A DNA stretch of 64,000 nucleotides from Endomychus coccineus (Eukaryota > Arthropoda > Insecta > Coleoptera > Endomychidae): contig OY294068.1 of NCBI GenBank assembly GCA_958510875.1, forward strand, positions 151,936,388 to 152,000,387, written 5' to 3'. Both the position numbers and the translations under genes were made by a program. The notes below the pieces were generated by a model that saw nothing but the letters and a program-made list of their open reading frames with translations, searched no databases and was not told the DNA's origin. Each line of letters starts with the position of its first letter. Positions within the stretch are counted from its first letter, which is position 1. Of this stretch, positions 46,083 to 57,929 are shown piece after piece.

Positions 46083-46690
46083 AATAATGATTCTTGACCC
46101 AGGTATGAATTATATATAAATTCTCGGGAAATACGTCACACTAACACATATGCTTATTATTGTCGTCTTTACGTACGTTTCGGTCTCACGGGATTTTTTA
46201 AAACTAATTGTATCATCACAAAGCGCCCCTGTCACATCAATTTTAATTTCAATTAACCATTTCGCCGAAACGAACAGAAACACGAATAATCGATACTGTA
46301 ACACAAATCCACTGCTTAGCAATTTTCTTATAATATACGAACTAAAACAAACTCTGTATTCGACTGCAACCAAAAAATATAGGGCTCAAGTATCTACTTT
46401 CGAACCAGATGTTGAAGATCTATGAGGTAATAGAAAAAGGTTGTCAGGCCTTATTAGAAATATTTCTATTTGAGCATTCTACCTAAAATATACTTTTAAC
46501 ATTATAAAGACGCATGTAGGAATTTGCAAGGGTTTCAATTGATTAACTTTAGTTTATTAATTAACTTAATGACTGAATATCTGTTCTATGATTTACAGAC
46601 TTTCAGTCACGTTTTATGTGAATCATCTCCAGAAGAGATCTTTTATAATAATTGGTTTCCTTGGTTAAAATGTTAACATTTGTGTAATCG
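46083..46690 (-). mobile_element. Penelope-like terminal repeat, copy 6, hammerhead partly deleted
   Basis: Opens AATGATTCTTGACCCAGGTA and follows copy 4 as far as TTTATGTGAATCATCTCCAG at about 46612-46631. The CGTCTTTACGTACGTTTCGG part is present, but the sequence then jumps from TCTCACG to GGGATTTTTTAAAACTAATT, deleting the CATCATCAGAAGACG half of the ribozyme fold. It lies directly downstream (minus strand) of the GIY-YIG relic at 46738-46890, as expected for a 3' terminal repeat. Confidence 0.65.
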
Positions 46691-46737
46691 AATTGATGAT
46701 TATAATCAAAGCAGTGTTTAGTAAGGGCGGTGGAATT

Positions 46738-46890
46738 TACTAAGTTTTTGTTTCTTGTACTATACTTATGGCCATACATTCTTTTTGTAAATATTGTTTA
46801 GAGATTCCAGTCCCATCGCAATCTAAACAACTTAATTTGTATACTGTGTGTGTTTGCTTATCTTTAGGTATTAAAGGCTTTAGAGATTTG
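46738..46890 (-). mobile_element. Penelope-like GIY-YIG endonuclease N-terminal relic
   Basis: On the minus strand a short open stretch reads FCKSLKPLIPKDKQTHTVYK followed by LSCLDCDGTGIS. The pattern [IP]-P-K-x-K-Q...VYK-[IL]-x-C-x-x-C is the start of the GIY-YIG endonuclease domain of Penelope-like retroelements. The catalytic GIY and YIG boxes are lost. It points away from the RT relic on the plus strand, so two PLE copies meet here in opposite orientations. Confidence 0.6.
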
Positions 46891-47093
46891 CAAAATATTT
46901 CTCAACACAGTTAGTAGGTTTATGCGAAACATTTATATCTACTTTTTTAAAAATTTCCTAATTTTCTCTGAGATTTCCAGACCTTGGACATTGGAGCACC
47001 TATCTACAATTTATCAAAATTTTTATCAGAATCTATCAACAATATAATAGGAAAAAATTAATTTTATGTGTAAGACTCCTGGCATTATAATGA

Positions 47094-48115
47094 ATTTATA
47101 AAAACTCAATCCGTACCCATAGATCATCTATTAACTTCCTTGGACGTTGTTTCTTTATTTACAAATATACCAGTCGTTTTGGCATTGAGTAGCATCAAAA
47201 AACGTTGGGCAGAGATTAAAAACCACACACCTCTAGATCAATTTGAATTTTTAAATGCGATCAAGTTTTGTTTAGAATACGGTGAGCAATATTTTGACCA
47301 AATATTCGGCATAGCAATGGAATCTCCTATTTCAGCTACTATTGCTTACCTAGTTATGGAATGAGTAGAGGAATCAGTAATAAATTCATTAGACTATCAA
47401 CCCGTATTCTTTAAATGGTATGTAGATGATTGCCTAATGTGTGTTCCCAATGATAAAATTCAATACCGGATTAATAAATTTAACAATTTTCACTGTAAAC
47501 TTCAATTTACTTGTGAAATAGAAGTGAACAAAAACATAAATTTCCTAGATATGAACATTAGGCATGATGCAGATGGAAAAAAATAATTTCGTGGCTTACT
47601 AACGAAAGTTTGGTCTCAACGTTATCTTCACTTCAATTCTGTTGCACCAACAAGTTATAAAAAAAGTATTATAAACAGCCTTACCGATCGCGCTGTTAAA
47701 TTGTCCCACCTAGAGGACCATCCCAAAAATTTGAAAATTGTTCGTAATACACTGGAAATAAATGGCTACCCAAAAACAATTTTCAATCCCATCATTGAAG
47801 AAAGAATAAACAAAAGCTATAATGGAATGTCATATATAAATAACATAAACGAAAATACAGACAATTTTATAACATTACCATACATTCCGGAAACCTCAGA
47901 GAAAATTAAGAAATGTTTAAAAAAGTGTGATATAAAAGTTGCGCATAAACCTAATAACTGTATTATGAAATATTTTTCAAATCTAAAACGTTTTTCCACG
48001 TTTTCATCTATTTCCAGTGATTTGTAATATACTATTGTACCTAAGGGCTGTAATCGCAGACAACCCAGCAGTAAGTGCTCGAAAGCGAAAAATTGTGCTA
48101 ACAAAAGATGGTCGA
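47094..48115 (+). mobile_element. Penelope-like reverse transcriptase relic
   Basis: The plus strand encodes TSLDVVSLFTNIP (motif A, Asp), QFEFLNAIKFCLEYGEQYF, GIAMESPISATIAYLVME (the GIxMGSPIS motif B with one change), FFKWYVDDCLMCVP (catalytic YVDD), INFLDMNIR, and a C-terminal region with RAVKLSHL and YIPETSEKIKKCL. Stops follow LVME (47362) and DGKK (about 47584). The GIY-YIG domain that should follow is missing; similarity ends in PKGCNRRQPSSKC. The DVVSLFTNIP and G-x-MGSPIS motifs are specific to Penelope-like RTs and do not occur in LINEs. Confidence 0.85.
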
Positions 48116-50279
48116 GAGAAGTGATCTAAGGATCAATCAATTCAAAATGAACTTGCAAGTAGGTAAACCCCTGATCCATAGAGATATGTATCTTATTTAT
48201 TTTATGAACAATTTTATTGAGTGTAATGAGTAGTGCTTATGCTACTCTCGTTCAATTGATTTCTAATTGCGTGTTCTCTAAATAATTGTTCACTGGAGAA
48301 TCAATTGAGTATTCTCAATATCTCAATGATTGGCATATCAATCTCTTGGAGTGTACAAGCATAATAATTAATTACTCAAATGGTCATAAGGTTCATCTTC
48401 ATTCTGCCAAAGATTTAGAAGTTGATCATGTGACACGATGGTCACCTGTCAAGGTATTGGCCTGATATTAGAGTAGGTTATAGTAGTACCTAGAGGTATT
48501 CCACTCAATAATTATTACTTTCACTGACAGAGCGAAAACTATCATAAGTAGTCATTTTATTCTGTTGGATAAATGAACATACGGACTTTATTCTATTCAA
48601 AATGTAGAAGTAGTATTAAAATAATTGAAAAGAATTGTTAAATTTGAACGATTAACTCGTTGTTAAGAATAAATCATTTATATGATGTAAAAAGATTTGA
48701 AATTACCCATACAATCGATAGTAAATTTCTTACTTTTTGTGATTATTTAGGCATAATGAACAACTTCTCTGTTTCAAACGTCATTCTCAAAATTTACAAA
48801 AAATTCCGTTGAAAATGTTTTTGCGTTTCCACATTTTGTTCTTGTTATTGACCAAGAGGGAACTCAAGTAGCTATAAACTTAAGTGGAAAATCAAAATAC
48901 ATACTGCAGCAATTATACTGATATCTCTATTTAATCAGAAATAAATCTGTAGTATTTTCTAGATATTCTTCCCAGATCTTTTTTTTTAATATACTCGCTA
49001 TATATATCTTTTTGTGCGCAATAATATGAATTTGAATATACCCAAAAATGCAAATACTTATTTCGGTAACCGTTATGTTCATTTTTGAAAGACGGACTTC
49101 GTTCACTAAGGAACCGTGTCATATAGATATGAGCAACGCTGCAGTGCTTTTAGAAAGGAGAAACAGTAGCCTATGGCGAAGGCGAAAGTACTATAAATCT
49201 TGGTTCGAACAAAAAATGAAAAATCACAGTGAAACAAAATTGACAATAAAATAAAACACATAAAAGCTAAACATAATATATTTCAGAACAAAACACACAA
49301 ATAATGAACATTCTCTGATGGAATTCTTGACTTTGTGGCACGCAATGGGCAATATGAAATAATGCAAATACTTAACAATATATGAAACACTGTTCTTCCA
49401 TATAAAAGCTATGTATTCTGAGTCAGACGTTTTATTTAATACACTTACAAAGTTAAAGTTTTTTCAGTGCAGATTACTATAAAAGTCACAAATTTTAGGG
49501 GAAAGTTAAAACACGTACCTGATTTCTACAAAAGTTGGAAATTAGGTATCCACTATCACTTCAGCCCGGGATGGGTGCCTCTGATACAACACATAATACA
49601 ATCAAAATATGATCACTTATGACAATACGTTTATGTTGGGTAGATGGAAGCCAAATGTATAATCTTTTAACTTTTAACATATGTATTTGATGGAAGCAAA
49701 ACTGAAATATTCCTTTTAAAAACGGGATTTTCCATTTTCCGATTCGGGTTCAGTGGACCATGAAACTCCCTGATACCAAATTTCAGAAACTATGGATTAG
49801 AAAAAAGGAATTTTGCATTTTCTACAAAATTTTAGATGTTTTTCACACTTTTGACTGGACTAATTAACTAAAGAGAAAGCTCAACTTAGAAAGTAAAGAT
49901 ATTTTATTTAAAGTATAGTTCGAGAGCGGGACTAAATGAGAAACATCGCTAATATTCTCCACTCCTGGAAAATACATTCTACCTCCACCTACGAGGATGA
50001 AGAAGATTTTTTCTTGGCCAGCCTATTTTTGATGAAAATTCAATATTGTGAATATTTCCACCAAAAAAGTGAAGAATTCCATCAGAAGTGTTTTACGTGT
50101 CATGGATCAGCAAAGTAGGATGTCCTGTTATATTATTCTCTCTTCAATGATTCCTAGAATTATTCTAAAATATCATGTACAATATGCCATTTGACTAATT
50201 TTACATTATGCCTTTCGTTTCTCAAAAGTTCTTGAAAACGGAAACATTTCAATCGAGCCGGCAACATGGCTATATTATC
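48116..50279. other. AT-rich sequence without recognised features
   Basis: A few ORFs of 60-70 codons without domains or context. Nothing else seen on either strand. Confidence 0.45.
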
Positions 50280-50640
50280 AAACACAACAACGAGCAGCAC
50301 GTGGCTTCTTACGCAGATGGTATTAGTGACGTCACAAGTGTTTTGTCGTTCTCATTGGTGTAAGTTAGTGGTGTGGTTTAGGTAGCAGATACGTTCTAGG
50401 CACAATTCAATTATAAACAACCGGTGCACCGGTGGTTTCAAGTATATGTTAGGTGGGAAAAACCTCGAATTCGAGTTTATCAAAATCTGTAGAACGACAA
50501 TTTCTAATTGATTGTGGTTGTAGAATTTACGCTGTAAGCGATATGGCCAACAAATACACACCTTTTCAATAGATATTTAAGAATTGATTCTCAAGCCGCG
50601 ATATATTTCTTTTGAGAAATTAGTTGAATGGTGCGTAGAA
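50280..50640. repeat. Dispersed repeat, homologous to 40440-40880
   Basis: See the matching copy at 40440-40880. Here ATTAGTGACGTCACAAGTGT, CATTGGTGTAAGTTAGTGGT and GGTTTAGGTAGCAGATACGT are the clearest blocks. Noncoding. Confidence 0.5.
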
Positions 50641-50924
50641 GGAGCTAAACATCGTAAATGCACTTGGGAAGTTTGTAGGTTGTAGCATTTGTAGCACTGA
50701 TTATATTAATCAATTATTGTAGTAAGCATAAACAACGCAATAATATGAACATGTACGAAGAATCCATGGATAACGTCAAAAGTTGAAATACACATCTAGT
50801 TGAGTTTTTTTTTCCTGAAATATTTACATTGTCTTAAGTTAGCCCTACATAACATAATGCACCCAGTGAAATATGGGGCAAATGTCCCTTTCCCCCTAAT
50901 AACAATAAATAAACAATCTAATAA

Positions 50925-51385
50925 ACAAATTGAATAACTCGAAAACTATAGGTGTTTTTTTGACCACAATCACACCTTTTTGGATCGCTGATTACGAATA
51001 TGAAGTCACAAATACCAAATTGTAGATGGCGCTCGAGGAAACCGGAAGTAGCGCTCATTGGGTTCAATTTTTAAATAACAAATTGAATAACTCCATAACT
51101 ATTTGTGATTTTTTGTCAAAACCGGGAGTATTTGGGGGTTGCTGATTACGATATTAACGTAAAAAATGCATATCATAGATGGCGCTCACACATATTCGTT
51201 ATTTGTTAGTGAAAATTGAAGCTCTGAGGTTTTCATCTTCACTGATTATGAATATAAACTGAAAAAATTACAAAATAATAGATGGCGCTACTAAATTAGA
51301 GAAATATGGGTTATTTTATGGAAAAACGTTAAGTTATATAACAATGACATTATGACATCAGTATTTTGTTTTAATGAAAATATCA
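50925..51385. repeat. Left inverted arm of a nested-host element, with AGATGGCGCT subrepeats
   Basis: Three related units each contain CTGATTACGA/CTGATTATGAA followed by about 30 bp and then TAGATGGCGCT (at about 51026, 51178 and 51282); the first two also begin CAAATTGAATAACTC. Part of it (about 51140-51365) is inverse-complementary to 55685-55960. Together the arms bracket the 52235-54891 element and the Cys-rich relic at 55080-55605, suggesting one larger element of about 5 kb. No target duplication identified. Confidence 0.6.
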
Positions 51386-52230
51386 CATAAGACATAACAA
51401 ATATGCTGTAGTAGAAATGAAACTCATTTCTAAAATCGATCTAGTTAAGAATTTTTTTTTCCAAGATTTCCCCGGTTGTTGAACATACATACATACAGTG
51501 TAGGAGATCTCTGTGCTGTAGAATGTGTATGATAAACCAAGTGGACGTATTTTTGCTATGATTCTGATGATTCCTTTTTAATACAAATCATTTTTTTTGT
51601 GTAATATTAGTATACTCAGGAATATAATTTTACTACTGTACCTTTGGGAATATAAAATAGCGACACAACTTATACCTGGGTATTTTTAAACGGATTTTAG
51701 TATACCTGCGGTATTGTTTACAATTTGGAGATATTCAAAAGAAACAGTTATTTTCAGCTACATCGTTTTTTCAATATTAAAAATATGTTCCGTGGATGGT
51801 CAAAAGCTCTATCAAACATCTCATGTAGTTGTCAGTCGTTTTTAGAAGCCAGTATTGAAACGAAATATATTTTATTAACTGAAAAATTGTTGCTGTTTAT
51901 TTATTTATAAAAATATTCGATGTAATATCTATCATAACAAGTAAAGTGTTTGAAAATTTAATGTACATTGACACTTTGAAACACGTTGCTCAATAAATAA
52001 TACATACTATCTAGTTATATTTTTTCGTGTATAACTTTCATCAACTGTGGAAAAATTTTGTATTATTCTTTTCTCAAAGGGGATTATCCTAAAAAATCCG
52101 TACTGCTTGCTACGTTGATTAAAAAATAAAATATTATTTATAATATAACATAAAAACTTATCAAAATCTTGTGTGTGATCGTTTTTACTTTTATTTTCAA
52201 AAGAGAATTCTATTAAAGATTGACATTAAT
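51386..52230. other. Interior of the putative outer element, AT-rich
   Basis: No ORF recognised. It ends with the ATTA target site at 52231-52234. Confidence 0.45.
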
Positions 52231-52234
52231 ATTA

Positions 52235-54891
52235 GAGTCATTCCACGTCAGAACAGCAACGGTCAAAGGGTCAACATCTCCGATTTCGTTCAAATTTTGG
52301 GGATCGGTTCTCATTACCGAAAAAATAAGATCCTGAAGATTTCAGGTCGATAGGAAATAAAATTTTGGAAATATCGGCCAATAAAAAAATTTGCCCAATT
52401 TTAATGTAAAAAAATTTAAAATCAAATTTCTTCGCTAAAAATGAGTTTTTAGGACCAAAAAATATTTGGAAAATCCCAAATTGATAGGAAATTTTCCCAG
52501 GAATCCGATTAAATCAGAATATCTAGCGGATTTAACTGACGCATGCGCAAGAAACTCGAAAAACTCAAAAATATAACCTTTTCTTTAAAAATTCATAACT
52601 CAGCTGCTGCCACTTCGATTTTATCAAAATTTTCAGGGAAGGTAGCTGAAACCATGTACTTTCATGTAAAATCTGCGGATCCATGCTCTTCGTATGAAAA
52701 TTTTTGTCAAAAGACCGAAAATTCGGAAATTTAATATTTTTTATTTTTATCGTTATATTTAAGTACGATGAGCATTGTAGAATTCAATCATAATTCAATA
52801 GAATTAAAATAATAGGTTAATACAATTTGAACTTAATTTTATTTAAATAATTCAATCTAACAGAACGTGAAAAAAATATTGAAATCCAAAAAAGTTGGAG
52901 TCACAGGTCTATAGATTTGATGTTTTTAAACTTTTCTAAACAATTTCCATATTTTTTTATTCGGTTTAATTTCCCACAGGAAAATTTATTTAACAATGTA
53001 GTCGGTATGGATTTGCTGAAAATAATATATTCGTTATCCAGGACAAAGTTCAAAGGCATTACTGGGCCAGAAATACTTGTACTGTACATCCAGTCGTGAT
53101 ATATACAAAAAATAGCGAAGGTGTTATTAATCACAAATCTCTTTGTTTTCTCACAGAAGATTTGAAGCAAGACAATGCAATGGTGCAAACTTTTATTAAA
53201 TACGTGATTGATTATATCGAAAATCATTTTCCAAAAATAACTTGAATATTTCACGGATGGATGTGCTGGGCAATATAAAAACTGTGAGAATTTTTTACGT
53301 CTAACTCGTCGAAAAAAAAAACATGGTCTGACAGGAAATTGGAACTTTTTTGCCACATCGCATGGTAAATCTGCTTGTGATGGTATTGGTGGCAGTTTAA
53401 AAAGACAAGCAGCAAGAGAAAGCTTGCGACGTCCGAAGACGAATCAAATCCTCACAGCAAGAGATTTGTACGATTTTTGTAAAAATGATATGAAATCAAT
53501 AGAACCGTTCTTGATTGACAGAACAGAAATCCACCTCATCCGGAATTCAGAAATCAGTGAAGCACAAACAATACTTAGTACCAGAAGCTTTCACAGATTC
53601 ATTCCAAAGTCAGATGGAATAATTGCTTGTAAAATTATTGGAAATGACGAAAAGAATGAACTGATTTTTGATTTGTTAAATAAAAACGTTTACAATTGGG
53701 TATCCAATACATGTTAGTTTTATAGTTGACAAAACATGGAACCTTGGTTTCGTTATCAAAACGAACGATGATATGCTTGAAGCTGAAATATCAATCATGG
53801 ACCAAATAGGTAAAAATAAATACGTGTACTCCGATAGAAATTTAAATATTGGTTATAATTTCATACTGTCAAATGTCACAGTGGAAACTGTGAAGAATTA
53901 TGTTAAAATAAAATTATACGGAAAACGAAAAGTAAATTTGAACAGTTTTTCCAAAAATAAATTATGTGACCAATATGATTATTATGTTTTACTGTACTTA
54001 AGTTGGGTATTTCTACTCTCACAACTGTTTCTCACTTGTATTAGGATATTGTTACTTTAAAAAATGTTCATTTGATTATTTACAAAAATTGATATTGAAT
54101 TTTTAAATGTATTCATAATATCACACAACATTGTTAATTAAATTTTCCTGTGGGAAATTAAACCGAATAAAAAAATATGAAAATTATTTAAAAGTTTTAA
54201 AACATCAAATCTATAGACCTGTGACTGCAACTTTTCTTGGATTTCAATATTTTTTTCACGTTCTGTTAAATTGAATTATTCAAATTAAATTAATTTCAAA
54301 TTTTATTAACCTATTTTTTTAATTCTATTGAATTATGGTTGAATTCTACAATGCTCATCGTACTTAAATATAACGATAAAAATAAAAAATATCAAATTTC
54401 CGTATTTTCGGTCTTTTGACGAACATTTTCATAAGAAGAGCATGGATCCGCAGATTTTACATGAAAGTACATGGTTTCAGCTACCTTCCCTGAAAATTTT
54501 GAGAAAATCGAAGTGGCAGCAGCTGAGTTATGAATTTTTAAATAAAAAATGATATTTTTGAGATTTTCGAGTTTTTTCCGCATGCGTCAGCTAAATACGC
54601 TAGATATTCTCATTTAATCGGATTCCTGGGAAAATTTCCTATCGATTTGGGCTTTTCCAAATATTTTTTGGTCCTAAAAGCTCATTTTTAGCGAAGAAAT
54701 TTGATTTTGAATTTTTTGACGTTAAAATCGGCCAAATTTTTTTATTGGCCGATATATCCAAAATTTTATTTCATATCGACCTGAAATTTTCAGGATCTTA
54801 TTTTTTCGGTAATGAGAACCTATCCCCAAAATTTGAACGAAATCTGAGATGTTGACCCATTGAGCGTTGCTGTTCTGACGTGGAATGACTC
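52235..54891. mobile_element. DNA transposon with about 765-bp terminal inverted repeats
   Basis: The element is 2657 bp. It starts GAGTCATTCCACGTCAGAAC and ends GTTCTGACGTGGAATGACTC, flanked by ATTA on both sides (52231-52234 and 54892-54895). The inverted repeats extend from 52235 to about 52999 and from 54128 to 54891 with few mismatches, covering more than half the element. Paired blocks include GGTCTATAGATTTGATGTTT and TTTAATTTCCCACAGGAAAA. The unique centre carries a decayed ORF, described separately. The 4-bp duplication, long TIRs and unfamiliar protein match no common superfamily I can name. It is inserted within a larger element (50.9-56.0 kb). Confidence 0.85.
53060..54060 (+). pseudogene. 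Decayed ORF of the long-TIR element (YFTDG...GIGGSLKR family)
   Basis: On the plus strand the pieces in order are: VVIYTKNSEGVINHKSLCFL and DNAMVQTFIKYVIDYIENHF; after a stop and frame change near 53243, YFTDGCAGQYKNCENFLRLT, GNWNFFATSHGKSACDGIGG and SLKRQAARESLRRPK; an open frame of 97 codons (53424-53717); and after a further break, VDKTWNLGFVIKTNDDMLEA and a C-terminal part ending at 54060. YFTDG-x-AxQYKN followed by ATSHGK-x-x-CDG-[IV]-GG resembles a multi-copy group of uncharacterised insect proteins I remember without a named domain. Asp residues in YFTDG and CDGIGG could be catalytic in an RNase H-like fold, which is inference. Its position between long TIRs suggests a transposase. Confidence 0.6.
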
Positions 54892-54895
54892 ATTA

Positions 54896-55079
54896 GTAAA
54901 TTGTTGAAAAATCTATTGTGAAGTGCAATTTCTGTTTCGAAACGAGTATTCAAAAATAACGTTATGATTGATACATAGGAAAAAACATTTTTTATAACAG
55001 AAAACCTGATTAAATTCTTGGATGTCATCGTAGGCGCTTCTCCAATAAAGTGCAGATTTCATCTCAGCCTTCTTCAGTA
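54896..55079. other. Interior of the putative outer element
   Basis: Short AT-rich stretch between the nested element and the Cys-rich relic; no motif recognised. Confidence 0.4.
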
Positions 55080-55605
55080 GAGGGAAGAAAACTTTCTTTG
55101 AGATGTTTAATAATAACGATAGAGTAGGCCAAAAATTACGCGAAGCTGCTGAGATGTTTTAAACGCAAGTGGGAAGCGTTGATGAGCTTTTGGATGCAAC
55201 ACTTCAATGCCAATTCCAAATGTACGAAAGCCGAATAAAGAAGAGAAAAAACTACTTCGCACAGACCAACTTGTAGAATTCAGATACAATTCGTTTGTAT
55301 AAATCAACTGCTGCGAAACAGACTCCAGTTAATCTTGCATCACTTCCTTTTACATTAGACAGTTTCAAGGAACACCTAAAAAGAGTTTACTACCAAGTTC
55401 AGTGGTGAATCGGTTACTTACCCGAAGTAAAACCACATCTATTAAAGCCCGAGGATCTAATCAATCTTGTTGTATGTGTGCGTAAGCCTGCATACGGTAC
55501 AACTTTCGGATGCAGGAAAAATAACATGTTCTGCACGAGTGCTTGTTTAGGTTGTAATGGAAATAGTTGCCTGAATTACACGATCAAGAGGACAATAATA
55601 GTGGT
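55080..55605 (+). pseudogene. Cys-rich (CXC-like) protein relic of the outer element
   Basis: Plus-strand pieces: AKNYAKLLRCFKRKWEALMS; LLRTDQLVEFRYNSFV; then KSTAAKQTPVNLASLPLTLD, HLKRVYYQVQW, stop, IGYLPEVKPHLLKPEDLINL, and the Cys-rich end FGCRKNNMFCTSACLGCNGN plus SCLN. The tail CGCRK-x-x-x-x-C-x-x-x-C-x-x-C-x-G-x-x-C-x-N is a CXC/tesmin-like zinc pattern seen in unnamed, multi-copy insect proteins. YYQVQQW before an L-P-x-x-W segment is characteristic of the same group. Two or more breaks, so inactive. Function unknown. Confidence 0.5.
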
Positions 55606-55679
55606 TTGCAAGCAAATAGTGCAAGGAATACCTCGTTTTAGAAAATTGAATCCACGAGTATATGATTTAATTTTCATTA

Positions 55680-55975
55680 AAAAAAATATTGATGTCATAA
55701 TGTCATTTTTATATAACTTGATGTTTTCCCATAAAATAACCGAAATTTCACTAATTTAATAGCGCCATCTACGATTTGTAATTTTTTGAGTTTATATTCA
55801 TAATCAGTGAACTTGAAAACATCAGAGCTTCAATTTTCACAAATAAATAACTAATATGTGTATTTGTTAAACATACATCTTTTTGAAACAAGTGCTTCTT
55901 ACGAATGCCATCTATGATATGCATTTTTTATATTAAATTCGTAATCAGCAACCCCAAAAAAAATTAGTTAGCAAT
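55680..55975. repeat. Right inverted arm of the outer element
   Basis: GATGTCATAATGTCATTTTT, ATAACTTGATGTTTTCCCAT, AATAGCGCCATCTACGATTT, ATATTCATAATCAGTGAACT and CATCTATGATATGCATTTTT are inverse matches to 51140-51365. Together with the left arm it marks an element enclosing the nested transposon. Confidence 0.65.
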
Positions 55976-57925
55976 TTAAAGATAGCAAAATTTGATCGTC
56001 GAATCCGCATGATATCAACTGTAACTAGTATTGAAAAAACATTTATTCAATGTTTATAAAGTGTAAAATTGTAATTCTTGTAGGCAGCAGGTCGAGGCCT
56101 ATAAACTGCCTTTATTTAAAACTGTAACTTTGAATTAATCGGCTAAACTACTAAGTTGTAATTAAATACAGCTTTAAAATTAACTTGCTCTGTCGTTACT
56201 ATAAAAACGGTTCCTTGTAGTGAAAAAAGTAAAGGTTTACGTATCGATAGAGATGGAAAAAATGTCAATTCTTTTTGACAGTTGCACAAAAAATAGTTAA
56301 ATTTATTGATATATTTTGCGATTTTCTATGTTTGTGTCAGATAATAAATTAGACACTCAGAACCAGGGCAATATACAGTGTGCTCAAGATGTAGAGATTT
56401 TTTGTTATAGTTTTACTGTCAGCGATGAAAAAAAAAAATATAAAAACACATATTCGAAGCAACTTTTTTTAAGCTTCCTTGTGTCAGATTTAATATCCGA
56501 CGATTCTTTTTCGATCAGCCATCATCAACTTTTTTTAATACAAAATGTAGAAGTATTTTCCATTCTACGCTTTTACAAGTACGAGCCTGTATTAGTGAAA
56601 AACCACTGAAATAGGACAGCCTAATGCTTAAGGAGTTGGATTTGTCATATTTTTTAATAGTTGTTGAAAAAAAAACGATGTCATCGATTATTTTATAAAT
56701 TGCATGGAAACATTAATAAATAGAATAATTGTTGATAAAAATACAAATAAATTATCGATACGTCAAAAAATCAAAGAAAGAACCAGAATTCTAAAAAGTA
56801 ATTTGAATTATATATTTTCCATTTGTTTTGTGTATGATGACTTTTTTGAAGAATTCTATTTTATTTTATTCTTTATTACGTATAGCATTTTCTTCCATAT
56901 TGTTCAAAATATCTATCGCATCAGTTCTACATAAAAAAAGTCCTCGGGAAGCTAAAGACTCATTCCATATCAATTTATTGTCAACCTTTTCAATTTAGGT
57001 TGGCAATGTAAGTAGATTATTTCAATTCTCACTTTTTCTGGTCCGATTTACATTGATACTAGTGTGTGTAATGAAATCCTAATGTATCCTTCTCATAAGC
57101 TATGTACAAATTTAATCCAGTTTATGAGAATATTTTTCACAATTTCCAAATTGTTGTTGTTTTTGCGCAGTTTTCATATTCATATACACATGTTGTTGGT
57201 ATCTATTTAAATACGAAGAAAAATAATGCAACATTGATAATATTATTCATCCTTTATCATTTTTCGAAAGTATATGCGTTTCAATTTTGCATGATAAAAC
57301 GTTAAAACATCAATTTAAGATCATTACGTAAACAGAGATATAATAGAAGAAATAATGCGGAAACTGTATACAAAGATAAGACTCACTGACAAACTACTGA
57401 ACAAACAAAAGGTCATATATTGAATATTATACTGATGCTTTGCTTTGGGTCATGGCAAACCATCTGCTTCTAATGTAATATTCCATTAGTCTATTTGATT
57501 TATATTGACTAAGGATATCAATGGAGTCGGCTGATCATTCTGTTCATAATATGTTTCTGCATAAATTTACCGACTGAATTTTATTTCTATATCGATAAGG
57601 ATATCTCTCCATGCCTCACAGCTGCTCCACAATTAAGGATCCCAATACCACCGGATAGGCAGTACCAGTAGTTTCAACGCTAAAAATCATTACTATAATT
57701 ATTATTATTATCATCAATATAAGACGAATAAGATATTAGGACAGATGTCGAGACCTAGTATGCCCTAAAAATACATATATAAATATAGTGTGTCTAAGAT
57801 AAGGATGTCTCATGGGGATATCGGAAACCGTAATTGATTGACCAAAAGGCGATTCATATGAGTATATGAAATTTCCAATATCATTTTTCTATTTCCAAGT
57901 AATTTTGGAGAAAGCGAATTTGTTT
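55976..57925. other. AT-rich sequence without recognised genes
   Basis: ORFs at 56316-56609 (97 codons), 56704-56934 and 57102-57305 are rich in Phe, Tyr, Asn and Lys, as expected from AT-rich noncoding DNA, and show no domain. A short ATT repeat lies near 57695. Confidence 0.45.
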
Positions 57926-57929
57926 TGAT

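Noticed and set aside
56316..56934. Two ORFs of 76-97 codons as small genes
   Set aside because: Composition follows the AT-rich background, with no domain, splice context or repeat association.
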